DNA from: M3007 sp044347755
GTDB lineage: Bacteria; Bacteroidota; Bacteroidia; Chitinophagales; Saprospiraceae
NCBI GenBank assembly: GCA_044347755.1
Contig: JBIKUE010000004.1
Span: 1-64,000 of the forward strand
DNA: 64,000 nt
Direction of reading: 5' to 3'
Below the pieces are notes generated by a model, which worked only from the letters and a program-made list of their open reading frames with translations, did not search any database and was not told where the DNA came from. The position numbers and the translations under genes were made by a program. Shown here one piece after another: positions 23,246 to 32,256 of the stretch (position 1 is the stretch's first letter; each line of letters begins with the position of its first letter).

Positions 23246-25519
23246 ATGCACCTGATCCCCTACCCTTGCTCAATCCCCTCCCTTTTGAAAAAATTAGTGC
23301 TCCTGGCTTTGGGTCAAATCTGCGTATCTGGTTTGAGTACACAAGCTCAGACGTTGGATCGGAATGCCCAGCAGGCTGCATATCAACTAAAAATAGCCCC
23401 GGTTCAGGATCCTATAAAAGTAGATGGCAACCTCCAGGAAGCTACCTGGAAATCTGCTGCTAAAACATCCAATTTTTGGTTGAAATGGCCAAGAGATGGC
23501 GCTCCTGCTCCGCAACAAACAGAAGTGCAATGCGCCTCTGATAACCGATATCTTTATATAGCTGTCACAGCATATGACTCAACCCCTCAACACGTAATCC
23601 AAAGTTTGAAGCGTGATGCCGGTTACTGGGATTCCGACGGGTTTGCCGTTATCCTGGACCCCGCTAATTCCGCTGTAAACGGTTATTTTTTCGGCATTTC
23701 AGCAAATGGCGTACAGAGTGAAGGCCTGCTTTCAAGTGGTACCGATGATATGGACCTGAACTGGGATAATACCTGGGTAGTAGAAACCCGAAACTATGCT
23801 GACCGCTGGACGGCAGAATATGCCATCCCTTTGCGTATTCTGAGGTTTAAGGAAGGTCAAAACACCTGGGGCATCAACTTTATCCGAAACGACCTCACCA
23901 ACGGGCTGTATTCTGTTTGGGCACAGATTCCCTTTCAATTTGATGCTATCGATCTTGGCTGGACAGGATCCCTGGTTTGGGAAACCTCCCCGGGAAAGGT
24001 AAAGGGCAATTACAACCTGATACCTTATGCCACCACCGCCTTTGCCAGAGATTATGAAGCGAAAGAAGATTGGTCTGTAAAACCCAACCTGGGCATAGAT
24101 GCAAAAATCGGGATTGGCTCCGGATTGAATCTGGATGTAACGGTAAACCCGGATTTCTCGCAGGTGGAAATTGATGAGCAAGTGGTCAACCTCACCCGTT
24201 TTGACGTTCAATTGCCTGAAAAACGCACCTTTTTTCTGGAAAATGGCGATGTATTCGGCAACTTTGGAATCCCGCCCATACGGCCCTTCTTTTCCAGAAC
24301 CATCGGGTTGGATGAGACAGGCGCCCCTTTGCCCATCATTGGCGGATTGCGACTTACGGGCAATCTGAATGCTGATACCAGAATTGGCGCTTTGACTATG
24401 CTGACTGGCAAACAAGGTGAAACACCAGCCAGACAATACACCGCTTTGGCTGGTAATTACCGGGTGTTTGGTCGCAGTACCGTGTCTGGTTATTTCCTGG
24501 ACAGGGAGTCTTACAGTGCAACTGGCGAATTGGCAAACAATCAGTTTTCCCGCAATGCCGGGCTGGAGCTCTCTTTTACTTCCCTAAACGGTAAATGGGC
24601 CGGCTGGGCTTCTCATCACCGGTCTTTCCAACCAGGAATTACAGGAAAAAACTGGTGGGGAAATATGGGTGGACAATACCGCGTACGCGGGTTCTCCTGG
24701 CTAACTGATTTTCTGCATATGGGAGAGAATTATTATGCTGATCTGGGCTTTGAGCGAAGGATTGAAAACTATGATGTGCAACTGGATAGCACTTTCCGGC
24801 TGGGATATAATTTCTGGTTCAATACACTATCCTATCAGTTTTTCCCGAAAAATTCAAACAGCAAACTGAATTTCATGGAGATAAGTGCAGAGCTTTTTCA
24901 GGTATTGAACCCAAACGGGACGCTAAACGAATCATCAAACAGCTTTGAGTGGTCTCTGAATTTTAAAAACACCAGTGAATTATCAGCATCAGTGAATCCA
25001 AACTGGGCCAATGTTCCGGTGTCCTTTAAGTTTGATGACGAGGAAGACCTGCTGAAATGCCCGCCATTGCCCGCAACGGATTATCAATTCGCTTCCGGAG
25101 GATTAGAATGGAGTTCCGATTACCGCAAGCCGTGGTTTTACAACTTCAATGTGGGAGGAGGGGAGTTTTACAACGGACATCAATGGTTGGCGGGAGCCTC
25201 CCTGACCTGCCGCATTCAGCCAATTATGAATGTTGCGGTAAGGGTACAATACAATAAACTGAACTTCCCTGCGCCTTATTGCGACGTAGAATTTTTGAAT
25301 ATTACGCCCAGGGTAGAGGTGTTTTTTGCCAAAAACATTTGGTGGACAACCTTCCTGCAGTACAATACACAGGCAGACAATTTCAACATCAATAGCCGTT
25401 TTCAATGGCGATTCAGACCAATGAGCGATCTCTTTATTGTTTACACAGACAACTCAGGGGTTGAAAATCTGGGGGTAAAAAACCGTGCTATGACCATGAA
25501 ACTGAGTTACTGGTTTTAA
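23246..25519 (+). CDS. Outer-membrane DUF5916 protein with N-terminal CBM9-like domain
   Basis: 757 residues from ATG 23246; signal peptide to about residue 35 (LVLLALGQICVSGLSTQAQ). Residues 45-235 are a family 9 carbohydrate-binding-like domain (IKVDGNLQEATWKSA, VQCASDNRYLYIAVTAYDS, DSDGFAVILDPANS). The rest is the DUF5916 region, probably an outer-membrane beta-barrel: DVTVNPDFSQVEIDEQVVNLTRFDVQLPEKRTFFLENGDVF, and the last residue is Phe (KLSYWF), as in barrel proteins. Role unknown; CBM9-DUF5916 proteins are common in Bacteroidota. Its stop lies 8 bases from the convergent TPR lipoprotein gene. Confidence 0.88.
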   Translation: MHLIPYPCSIPSLLKKLVLLALGQICVSGLSTQAQTLDRNAQQAAYQLKIAPVQDPIKVDGNLQEATWKSAAKTSNFWLKWPRDGAPAPQQTEVQCASDNRYLYIAVTAYDSTPQHVIQSLKRDAGYWDSDGFAVILDPANSAVNGYFFGISANGVQSEGLLSSGTDDMDLNWDNTWVVETRNYADRWTAEYAIPLRILRFKEGQNTWGINFIRNDLTNGLYSVWAQIPFQFDAIDLGWTGSLVWETSPGKVKGNYNLIPYATTAFARDYEAKEDWSVKPNLGIDAKIGIGSGLNLDVTVNPDFSQVEIDEQVVNLTRFDVQLPEKRTFFLENGDVFGNFGIPPIRPFFSRTIGLDETGAPLPIIGGLRLTGNLNADTRIGALTMLTGKQGETPARQYTALAGNYRVFGRSTVSGYFLDRESYSATGELANNQFSRNAGLELSFTSLNGKWAGWASHHRSFQPGITGKNWWGNMGGQYRVRGFSWLTDFLHMGENYYADLGFERRIENYDVQLDSTFRLGYNFWFNTLSYQFFPKNSNSKLNFMEISAELFQVLNPNGTLNESSNSFEWSLNFKNTSELSASVNPNWANVPVSFKFDDEEDLLKCPPLPATDYQFASGGLEWSSDYRKPWFYNFNVGGGEFYNGHQWLAGASLTCRIQPIMNVAVRVQYNKLNFPAPYCDVEFLNITPRVEVFFAKNIWWTTFLQYNTQADNFNINSRFQWRFRPMSDLFIVYTDNSGVENLGVKNRAMTMKLSYWF

Positions 25520-25527
25520 CTTTTGCA

Positions 25528-26052
25528 CTACTGTTTTTGCCCAGCGTTTTGTTCAAACTCCCGGATGAGTTCTTCTGGTGATTTGCCCAATTGCTTGAGT
25601 GCATTTTGCGCATCATCTGTAAAGTCCGGATCATTCGGATATTTTGCCAGGAAACTTTCGTAGGTGGTCTTAGCCTGATCCAGTTGGTTCAGATCGTTCT
25701 CCTGCACAAAGCCAATCATAAAGAGAGCTGTAGGCGCTTTTTTGTGTTGTGGATATTTATCCATCACCATTTGATACAACGCAATGGCCTTTTCTGGCTG
25801 TTGGATGGTTTTAGCCAATCCTGCAGCTTTGAGCATCAGATTCACGTATTTATCGGGATTAGCTTTTTCCAGCAAACCGGCAAGCTCTTCAGAGGTTTTG
25901 ATGAATTCTTCTGCTTTGGCTTTATCGGTTACGGATGCGCCGCCCATTGCAGCATCTAACTCCGTTAACTTCTGCTCCAGCTTAACCACAGGATCCTGTT
26001 GACAAGCATAAAGCAATAGTCCAAAAATTGCAATCGACAATAGTTTTTTCAT
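25528..26052 (-). CDS. TPR lipoprotein, YfgM/BamD-like
   Basis: 174 residues from ATG 26052 with lipoprotein signal (MKKLLSIAIFGLLLYAC, Cys17). TPR units follow: VNLMLKAAGLAKTIQQPEKAIALYQMVMDKYPQHKKAPTALFMIGFV and QAKTTYESFLAKYPNDPDFTDDAQNAL, the xxYPxxxxAxxALxxxGxxxE style of BamD/YbgF repeats. It is probably a periplasmic scaffold anchored to a membrane. It lies downstream of purM, separated by a CCACATT array. Confidence 0.82.
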   Translation of the reverse strand: MKKLLSIAIFGLLLYACQQDPVVKLEQKLTELDAAMGGASVTDKAKAEEFIKTSEELAGLLEKANPDKYVNLMLKAAGLAKTIQQPEKAIALYQMVMDKYPQHKKAPTALFMIGFVQENDLNQLDQAKTTYESFLAKYPNDPDFTDDAQNALKQLGKSPEELIREFEQNAGQKQ

Positions 26053-26140
26053 AATGATGTAGAACTTAATTCGCTTCAAAGACGGTTAATAACCGGCAAA
26101 AGAAAGACTGATTCCCTTTTTTCTCCCCCCATTGCCCAAA

Positions 26141-26189
26141 TTTCCCACATTAACCACATTCCCCACATTAACCACATTCCCCACATTAT
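26141..26189. repeat. CCACATT-type array at the end of purM
   Basis: Three nearly perfect units of CCCACATTAACCACATTC. The TAA stop codon of purM (26186-26188) lies inside the last unit. Confidence 0.85.
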
Positions 26190-27358
26190 CCAGTGTATTC
26201 AAATTTACCATACGGGCTTTTTACCGTTACTTTTTCACCTGTGGCTTTTTTCACCCGACCAATAATCCTGGCATCAATCCCATATTTTTGAGCAATGGCC
26301 ATGATGGTGTCAGCATGACGGCCCGGGAGATAAATCTCCATACGATGCCCCATATTAAATACCTGGTACATCTCCTTCCAGGGAGTATGGCTGCTTTCCT
26401 GAATCAAACGGAATAACGGCGGAAGTTCAAAAAGGTTGTCTTTAACAATATGTACATCTTTGGCAAACTTAAGCACCTTGGTTTGTGCGCCTCCGGTTAC
26501 ATGGATCAAACCATGGATTTTCTTGCGGTGTTCGCGCAGGATTTCCTGTAGCACCGGCAAATAGGTGCGGGTGGGAGAAAGGATCAATTTGCCAACAGTA
26601 ACAGATTGATTTCCAACATCCACCTTATTTGTAAGGAGTTGATTACCGGTATACACTACCTCATCGGGCAACCTTGGATCGAAGCTTTCCGGATACTTCT
26701 GCGCATAATGTTTAGACAAAACATCATGGCGAGCCGCCGTGAGTCCATTGCTGCCCATACCACCATTGTATTCTGTTTCATAGGTAGACTGGCCAAAGGA
26801 AGCCAATCCAACAATCACATCTCCTGAACGAATACCCGGAGTGAGCACTTCACTGCGCTTCATACGGGCAAAAGCCGTAAAACCTACGTCGATGGTTCTG
26901 ACAATATCTCCTACGTCGGCCGTTTCGCCCCCTGCCAGGTGCATTTCTACTCCATGTTCACGCATTTTGTCTACAAAATCAGAAGTGCCTTTGATAACGG
27001 CTGCAATGACTTCAGCCGGGATCAGGCCTTTATTTCGGCCAATAGTGCTGCTCAACATAATGTTGTCTACACAGCCCACACAGGCCATATCGTCCAGGTT
27101 CATCACAATGGCATCCTGAGCAACTCCTGGCCAAACAGACAAGTCGCCTGTTTCCTTCCAGTATAAATAGGCAAGGCTGGTTTTGGTACCTGCGGTATCT
27201 GCATGCAGCAGGTTACAATATTTAGGATTGCCTGCTGCCAGATCAGGCAGTATTTTACAAAAAGCATTGGGGTACAAGCCTTTATCCAAATGCTTAATCG
27301 CTGCGTGTACTTCTTCTTTGGAGGCAGAAACCCCTCTTTGGTCGTATTTTGTAGCCAT
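26186..27358 (-). CDS. purM: Phosphoribosylformylglycinamidine cyclo-ligase (AIR synthase), Bacteroidota type
   Basis: 390 residues from ATG 27358 (MATKYDQRGVSASKEEVHAAIKHLDKGLYPNAFCKI). It fits the Bacteroidota AIR synthase group: HADTAGTKTSLAYLYWKETGDLSVWPGVAQDAIVMNLDDMACVG, HLAGGETADVGDIVRTIDVG, GLIHVTGGAQTKVLKF and FNMGHRMEIYLP. It closes the imidazole ring in purine synthesis. The stop codon lies in a repeat array. It follows the GlmU-like gene with a gap of 38 bases and is likely co-transcribed. Confidence 0.92.
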   Translation of the reverse strand: MATKYDQRGVSASKEEVHAAIKHLDKGLYPNAFCKILPDLAAGNPKYCNLLHADTAGTKTSLAYLYWKETGDLSVWPGVAQDAIVMNLDDMACVGCVDNIMLSSTIGRNKGLIPAEVIAAVIKGTSDFVDKMREHGVEMHLAGGETADVGDIVRTIDVGFTAFARMKRSEVLTPGIRSGDVIVGLASFGQSTYETEYNGGMGSNGLTAARHDVLSKHYAQKYPESFDPRLPDEVVYTGNQLLTNKVDVGNQSVTVGKLILSPTRTYLPVLQEILREHRKKIHGLIHVTGGAQTKVLKFAKDVHIVKDNLFELPPLFRLIQESSHTPWKEMYQVFNMGHRMEIYLPGRHADTIMAIAQKYGIDARIIGRVKKATGEKVTVKSPYGKFEYTG

Positions 27359-27396
27359 ATTTATGAGGTCATTATGGTCATTTTGAGGCAAACTGG

Positions 27397-28605
27397 TCAT
27401 TTATCCCATGTTCTAAAACGTGCGGTTTGCTCGTAGACATGATAAAGAATGGCCTTTTCTATTTCTGTAAATTCCTGTTTTCGGCGCCCCATTACCATTG
27501 CTGCCGTTTCACAAGCCTCCAGGAATTTATAGGTTCGGTAGCCATCGGGGCCACCCCATGAAAAATCAGGAATAAAATTGCGCGGGAATCCGGCTCCATA
27601 AATATTGGCAAAAACGCCTACTACCGTTCCGGTATTGAACATCGTATTGATGGCACATTTGGAATGATCACCCATGAACAGTCCTACAAACTGCTGTCCG
27701 CTTTTTTCAAAACGTTCTGTAGCGTAGTCCCATAGTTTAACCTCCGTGTAATTATTTTTGAGGTTAGAGTTATTGGTATCAGCACCCAGGTTACACCATT
27801 CCCCCAGGACGGAATCTCCCAGATAGCCATCGTGGGCTTTATTGGCATTGGCCATAAAGATGGAGCGGGTTACTTCTCCTCCCACCCTGCATCCTGGACC
27901 AAACGTGCAGGGGCCGTATATCTTGGCGCCCATTTTCAATATACTATGTTCGCCAATAGCAATAGGTCCACGCAGCATACCTCCTTCCATCACTTCAACC
28001 CCTTTGCCGATATATACCGGCCCTGTTCTTACATTGATGGTGCAGTATTCCATCTCTACGCCTTCCTCCAGAAAGAGGTTTTCCATCGGCCCGATAATAC
28101 GATTGGTATGGGAAACTGCCGCGGTATGCCTGCCGACAGTTATCAAAGCAAAATCTTCCATCAGCGCCTGCTCATTTAATTTGGTCAGCTGCCACAAATT
28201 GGTGATTTCCAGTAATGGGATTGAAGATTCGAGCTCCTGCCCAAGTAGCTCATTTACCTCTTCTTCACCCAGCAGCAATTCAAACTGTGCTTCGTTAAGC
28301 CTGGCTGCGATCAATTCTCCGTTACGCAACAGCGCTTCGTTTAGCCCCAGCGCTTCGATTCTTTCGCATAATTGAGGGGTTGGCAAAACGCCTCCATTTA
28401 TGATCAGGTTTTCTTTTTCGATCTGGATAGGAAATTTTTCCTGCAGATATTCCTGAGTGATATAGGAAACAGTGCCATTCAAGCGACGTTCCCATTTTTC
28501 CCGAAGGGTGAGCACCCCCAACCGCAACTCGCCCATTGGGCGGGTGGCCGTTAAGGGAAGTAAATGATCCCTTGCATCGGTGTCGAACAGAATGATATTG
28601 GCCAT
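27397..28605 (-). CDS. GlmU-like sugar nucleotidyltransferase family protein
   Basis: 402 residues from ATG 28605 (MANIILFDTDARDHLLPLTATRPMGELRLGVLTLREKW). The N-terminal half is a nucleotidyltransferase-like domain with a degenerate signature (TRPMGELRLG in place of GxGTR). The C-terminal half is a left-handed beta-helix (GPVYIGKGVEVMEGGMLRGPIAIGEHSILKMGAKIYGPCTFGPGCRVGGEV). In Bacteroidota it is annotated as GlmU family or glucose-1-phosphate thymidylyltransferase-like. The substrate is unknown. It lies between the L31 gene and purM. Confidence 0.85.
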   Translation of the reverse strand: MANIILFDTDARDHLLPLTATRPMGELRLGVLTLREKWERRLNGTVSYITQEYLQEKFPIQIEKENLIINGGVLPTPQLCERIEALGLNEALLRNGELIAARLNEAQFELLLGEEEVNELLGQELESSIPLLEITNLWQLTKLNEQALMEDFALITVGRHTAAVSHTNRIIGPMENLFLEEGVEMEYCTINVRTGPVYIGKGVEVMEGGMLRGPIAIGEHSILKMGAKIYGPCTFGPGCRVGGEVTRSIFMANANKAHDGYLGDSVLGEWCNLGADTNNSNLKNNYTEVKLWDYATERFEKSGQQFVGLFMGDHSKCAINTMFNTGTVVGVFANIYGAGFPRNFIPDFSWGGPDGYRTYKFLEACETAAMVMGRRKQEFTEIEKAILYHVYEQTARFRTWDK

Positions 28606-28682
28606 GGTTGTTTCTATTTTTAACCTGCCTTTAAACATGCATGTAATAAGGTCAAACCGGTTTCAGGGCAAATTTCCGAAAT

Positions 28683-28719
28683 AAAAAAGTCCCAATACGC
28701 ATAAATGCCTATTGGGACT
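28683..28719 (-). terminator. Rho-independent terminator after rpmE2
   Basis: AGTCCCAATA pairs with TATTGGGACT; on the minus strand it is followed by TTTTTT (28683-28688). It separates the L31 gene from the GlmU-like gene. Confidence 0.9.
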
Positions 28720-28743
28720 CCTAAAAAATTGGAAAGCCGGCAA

Positions 28744-28998
28744 TTACTTGGCGAACTTAGAGAAACGCTTGTTGAACTTGTCGATACGACCAGCAGTGTC
28801 AACCAGTTTGATCTGACCGGTGAAGTATGGGTGGCTGAAGGAAGAAATCTCCATTTTTACCAATGGGTACTCTTTTCCGTCCTCCCAGGTAGTCGTGTCT
28901 TTCGTTGCGGCGCAGGATTTGCCCAAAAATGAATCGTCGGTAGAAATGTCTTTGAACACAACGAGACGGTAGCTGGCCGGATGAATATCTTTTTTCAT
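28744..28998 (-). CDS. rpmE2: 50S ribosomal protein L31, type B
   Basis: 84 residues, beginning MKKDIHPASYRLVVFKD and containing WEDGKEYPLVKMEISSFSHPYFTGQ and DTAGRIDKFNKRFSKFAK. The zinc-binding CxxC of type A L31 is absent, as in type B, so this is the zinc-independent form. It has its own strong promoter (29052-29084) and terminator. Confidence 0.97.
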   Translation of the reverse strand: MKKDIHPASYRLVVFKDISTDDSFLGKSCAATKDTTTWEDGKEYPLVKMEISSFSHPYFTGQIKLVDTAGRIDKFNKRFSKFAK

Positions 28999-29051
28999 GA
29001 CGCTATTTTGCTGAAAAGTGGTTGCAAACTTGAATTCAAAAATTCGAGCCG

Positions 29052-29084
29052 CAAAAGTAGAACTTTTTAAGAGATTCCACCAAA
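29052..29084 (-). promoter_or_regulatory. Strong Bacteroidota promoter of rpmE2
   Basis: On the minus strand TTTG (29084-29081), 21-base spacer, TACTTTTG (29059-29052), a full match to the TTTG-N(19-21)-TAnnTTTG consensus. Predicted transcript start is near 29047, about 50 bases before the ATG. Confidence 0.75.
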
Positions 29085-29112
29085 TGTTTTTGTAAAAAAC
29101 CTAAAAAAGAGC

Positions 29113-30588
29113 TTACCCTTTTTTCTTTTCTTCCTGAAATTTGATGACTTGCTCCATCACATCACCCAGTTGTTCTGCACCGATCCGCTTCATCAGGATT
29201 TCATGATTGCGGTTCAATATGAATATTTGGGGCGTGGTTTGTACATCATACAGCATTTTATAACGGCTTTTGATAAATGGATCGTAGGTATTCAGGAACA
29301 AATTATCATCAAAAGCCTTTTCCTCTACTCCTTTCCAACATGACTCTTTCACCTTTTCGTAGGTATTAGAATCTTCCTTGGATGTTACAACTCCGGTGCA
29401 AACGGCAAAAACTTTTACTCCCCTATCCTTGAACTTCTTTGCAAATTCAACCATATGCGGCGCAGCCTTTTTACAATGACCACAATCAGTAGCCCAGAAA
29501 AAAAGCACGGTGTAATCGGCATCCACATCCCATAGGGCACGTGGTTGGTTATTCTGGTCGGCAACCACAATATTGGGAGCCACTTTACCAATTAAAACCG
29601 GCTCCAGCCTGCGGGCATTATCGCATATTTTTTCCAGATCTTCTTTTTTGGTCCAGGGAGCCTGCCCTTCGCAGTAGTACTTTTGAGCAATATGAACGTA
29701 GCAGGCATCAAATCCTACAATGTTGGATTTGGCATAATAGTTCAGGAAATGAATGAGATAATACTTGTAATTCTCCCCTCCTTGTTTCCCTTTCAGTTGA
29801 CCAAATAACCAATCCAGCGCAAGATTCACAGAATCAGGATGTTGAGGGGTAAGCTTGGTGATGAAATAATCTACTTTGTTATGCAAAACCGGGCTGCGCA
29901 AAAGTGAAGGGTCTGCCACATCGATATTGTCAAAAAAATGAGCTCTCACCCAGTTAAACTTTTTCCTGGCTACAGTTTTTTCATCCCCCTTGAATTCCGG
30001 CACTTCCGGATCGATTGCCGCTTTGACAATTTTAGCCGACAAAGTGCCAGGATTTTTATTGATTAAATCCTGCTGATGCTTTTTAACAGCCTTATCAATA
30101 TCTAAAATTTTGGATGCTATTTTGGCTGAATCCGCTGGCTGAGCTTTTACTTTGGCCAGTTGTGCGCGCAAGGTATCTGCTTCCGGACGCTGGCGGTTGA
30201 GTAATTTCATGTATTCATAGAAGAGCTCATTATCCGTGGATCCCTTTACCTTCATCTTGTTCACCGGGTCTTTGGCATCTGTGTTAATAGTAAATTGTTG
30301 GTTTTTGTCGTCCAGCAAAACCTGAATGAAGCTATTGTCGGGTTTAAGTACCAACAAATAAACGCCAGCAGGGAAAAGGGTATCCGCTTCAAACGTAAAG
30401 TAACCGTCAGCCCCCAAGGTTACGGTATCTTTTACATATTGTTTTTCTCCATAGTGAAAACCAATCACCAGTTCATTCGAGGCATAGTTCTCCAGTTTTA
30501 CGCGGATTTTATAACCCGGGCCATCGGTAGCAAAAGATACTTGAGAAAGGAAAAGGGAAAAAAGAGATAGAATGAAAAAGCGCTTCAT
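29113..30588 (-). CDS. TlpA-like thioredoxin with N-terminal DUF4369/DUF5106 regions
   Basis: 491 residues from ATG 30588, signal peptide MKRFFILSLFSLFLSQVSFA. Residues 22-125 resemble DUF4369 (YKIRVKLENYASNELVIGFHYGEKQYVKDTV), the middle is DUF5106-like helical, and residues 335-485 form a thioredoxin domain with a CGHC active site (Cys369, Cys372, in FFWATDCGHCKKAAPHMVEF) and a cis-Pro loop (VQTTPQIFIL). Probably a periplasmic disulfide reductase or isomerase, common in Bacteroidota. Single gene between the L31 and sigma-54 regulator genes. Confidence 0.9.
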   Translation of the reverse strand: MKRFFILSLFSLFLSQVSFATDGPGYKIRVKLENYASNELVIGFHYGEKQYVKDTVTLGADGYFTFEADTLFPAGVYLLVLKPDNSFIQVLLDDKNQQFTINTDAKDPVNKMKVKGSTDNELFYEYMKLLNRQRPEADTLRAQLAKVKAQPADSAKIASKILDIDKAVKKHQQDLINKNPGTLSAKIVKAAIDPEVPEFKGDEKTVARKKFNWVRAHFFDNIDVADPSLLRSPVLHNKVDYFITKLTPQHPDSVNLALDWLFGQLKGKQGGENYKYYLIHFLNYYAKSNIVGFDACYVHIAQKYYCEGQAPWTKKEDLEKICDNARRLEPVLIGKVAPNIVVADQNNQPRALWDVDADYTVLFFWATDCGHCKKAAPHMVEFAKKFKDRGVKVFAVCTGVVTSKEDSNTYEKVKESCWKGVEEKAFDDNLFLNTYDPFIKSRYKMLYDVQTTPQIFILNRNHEILMKRIGAEQLGDVMEQVIKFQEEKKKG

Positions 30589-30713
30589 CCGAGATGTTTT
30601 TTTAAATTGGTTGGAAAGAATCATCAGGTTTATTTAGACGCACAAATATCCTATGCTGCGGCATGGCGTGCCACCGTTTTTGCAATTGTTAACATCCCTC
30701 AGGATGAAATAGC

Positions 30714-32003
30714 CTACAAATCATATTGTTTGATCTTGCGATACAGTGTGCGTTCAGAAATACGCAGCTCATCGGCAGCCTCTTTACGCCGGCCTTTATA
30801 TTTGGCCAATGTTTTTTTGATGGCATCCTTTTCAATTTCATCCATTGTCAGAGGCATATCTTCTTCTTCGCTGTCGTCAAAGTTTCCGGCGCTATTGGAG
30901 GGGTCAATGATAATAGGTCTGACACGATCATTTTCCAGGTTTTGAAACCGTGGAGCAGACTCTCTAAGAAATGGTGTTTCTTCGAAATGAGACTCCGAAA
31001 AGTTGCCGAACCCGGATGGTATTTGCCGGAAATTATTGCTTTCAGGCATTCTTAAATTGTTGCTTTCCACCAGTTTGAAGAACATGGATTTCAACTCATT
31101 CAAGTCGTTTTTCATGTCAAACAAGACCTTGTAAAGCAGTTCCCGCTCCTGAAAATCCGAGCTGCCTTTATGGAAGGATCCCGTTGGATTACTCGGCACA
31201 GGCAAATGGCGATTGAATAACTGGGGCATAGTTCGCTGGAGGGATTCTGCCGTTATGGCTCTCTCTTCAGAAAGCACCGATAACTGTTCTGCTACATTCT
31301 TCAATTCCCTTATGTTCCCTGGCCAGCGATAGTTTTCCAACACCAACTCAGCCCGCTCATCGAGTCTGACGGGTTGCATGCGGTATTTTTCTGCAAAATC
31401 ACCTGCAAAACGGCGGAATAGCAAGGTAATATCTTCCGGACGGTCTTTAAGTGAGGGAACCCGGATAGGTACGGTGTTTAGCCTGTAAAACAGATCCTCC
31501 CGAAACTTTCCTTTTCGCACGGCGTCCTCCAGATTTACATTGGTAGCTGCAATAATGCGCACATCCGTTTTCTGCACTTTGCTGGCGCCAACGCGGATGT
31601 ATTCACCGGATTCAAGCACCCGCAATAGATAAGCCTGCGTATCATTGGGCATTTCTCCGATTTCATCCAGGAAAATGGTTCCACCGTTTACTGTTTCAAA
31701 GTAACCCTTGCGTTCACCCACAGCGCCGGTAAAGGAGCCTTTTTCATGCCCAAATAACTCGGAATTGATGGTCCCTTCCGGTATTGCCCCGCAGTTGACG
31801 GCAATAAACTCATTGTGTTTACGGGAAGAAAGGGCATGTATGATCTTGGAAAAAGCCTCCTTGCCCACCCCACTTTCTCCGGTAATAAGTACCGTCAAAT
31901 CAGTGGGCGCCACACGAGTTGCCGTTTCCAAGGCTGCATCCAGTGCTGCCGATGAACCAACGATGCCAAATCGGGCTTTTATTGATTGAAGGTTACTTGC
32001 CAC
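30714..32003 (-). CDS. Sigma-54-dependent transcriptional activator without receiver domain
   Basis: 429 residues. The start is GTG at 32003 (stop four codons upstream, no ATG). The AAA+ domain starts almost at once: Walker A TGESGVGKE (41-49), the sigma-54 contact loop GSFTGA (89-94), Walker B GTIFLDEIGEM (Asp113, Glu114), and RWPGNIREL. A linker of about 120 residues precedes a Fis-type HTH (DAIKKTLAKYKGRRKEAADELRISERTLYRKIKQYDL). Lacking an N-terminal sensor or receiver, it may act constitutively or be controlled by another protein. It sits downstream of the miaB group. Confidence 0.93.
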   Translation of the reverse strand: MASNLQSIKARFGIVGSSAALDAALETATRVAPTDLTVLITGESGVGKEAFSKIIHALSSRKHNEFIAVNCGAIPEGTINSELFGHEKGSFTGAVGERKGYFETVNGGTIFLDEIGEMPNDTQAYLLRVLESGEYIRVGASKVQKTDVRIIAATNVNLEDAVRKGKFREDLFYRLNTVPIRVPSLKDRPEDITLLFRRFAGDFAEKYRMQPVRLDERAELVLENYRWPGNIRELKNVAEQLSVLSEERAITAESLQRTMPQLFNRHLPVPSNPTGSFHKGSSDFQERELLYKVLFDMKNDLNELKSMFFKLVESNNLRMPESNNFRQIPSGFGNFSESHFEETPFLRESAPRFQNLENDRVRPIIIDPSNSAGNFDDSEEEDMPLTMDEIEKDAIKKTLAKYKGRRKEAADELRISERTLYRKIKQYDL

Positions 32004-32031
32004 TTTGTATAATCAATTGCTGCTTTATGAT

Positions 32032-32256
32032 TTAATCCGATCTCTGCACTACCCAATCCAGGAAAAACAATAACACACCAAAAATCAAGAACCCCTCCGG
32101 AGGGATGGTTAATGGTCCACCTATAGCATTTCTCGACCAAATACCCTGACTAGATATGCCTTTGCATCCATACCAGAAGCATAACAAAGCCACCCCCCAA
32201 ATCAGGAGACGAATCAGCAATCTGGCTCCTTGTTTTTCCGGAGATATCCTATTCAT
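32032..32256 (-). CDS. Small two-helix membrane protein
   Basis: 74 residues with two membrane segments (LLIRLLIWGVALLCFWYG and GFLIFGVLLFFLDWVV). Its ATG overlaps the TGA of miaB in an ATGA arrangement, so it is translationally coupled. No family recognised. Confidence 0.65.
   Translation of the reverse strand: MNRISPEKQGARLLIRLLIWGVALLCFWYGCKGISSQGIWSRNAIGGPLTIPPEGFLIFGVLLFFLDWVVQRSD

Noticed and set aside
27397..27445. purM start upstream at 27400 in the GlmU-like gene
   Set aside because: The family N-terminus begins at MATKYDQRGVSASKE (27358); the longer frame would overlap the preceding gene without homology.
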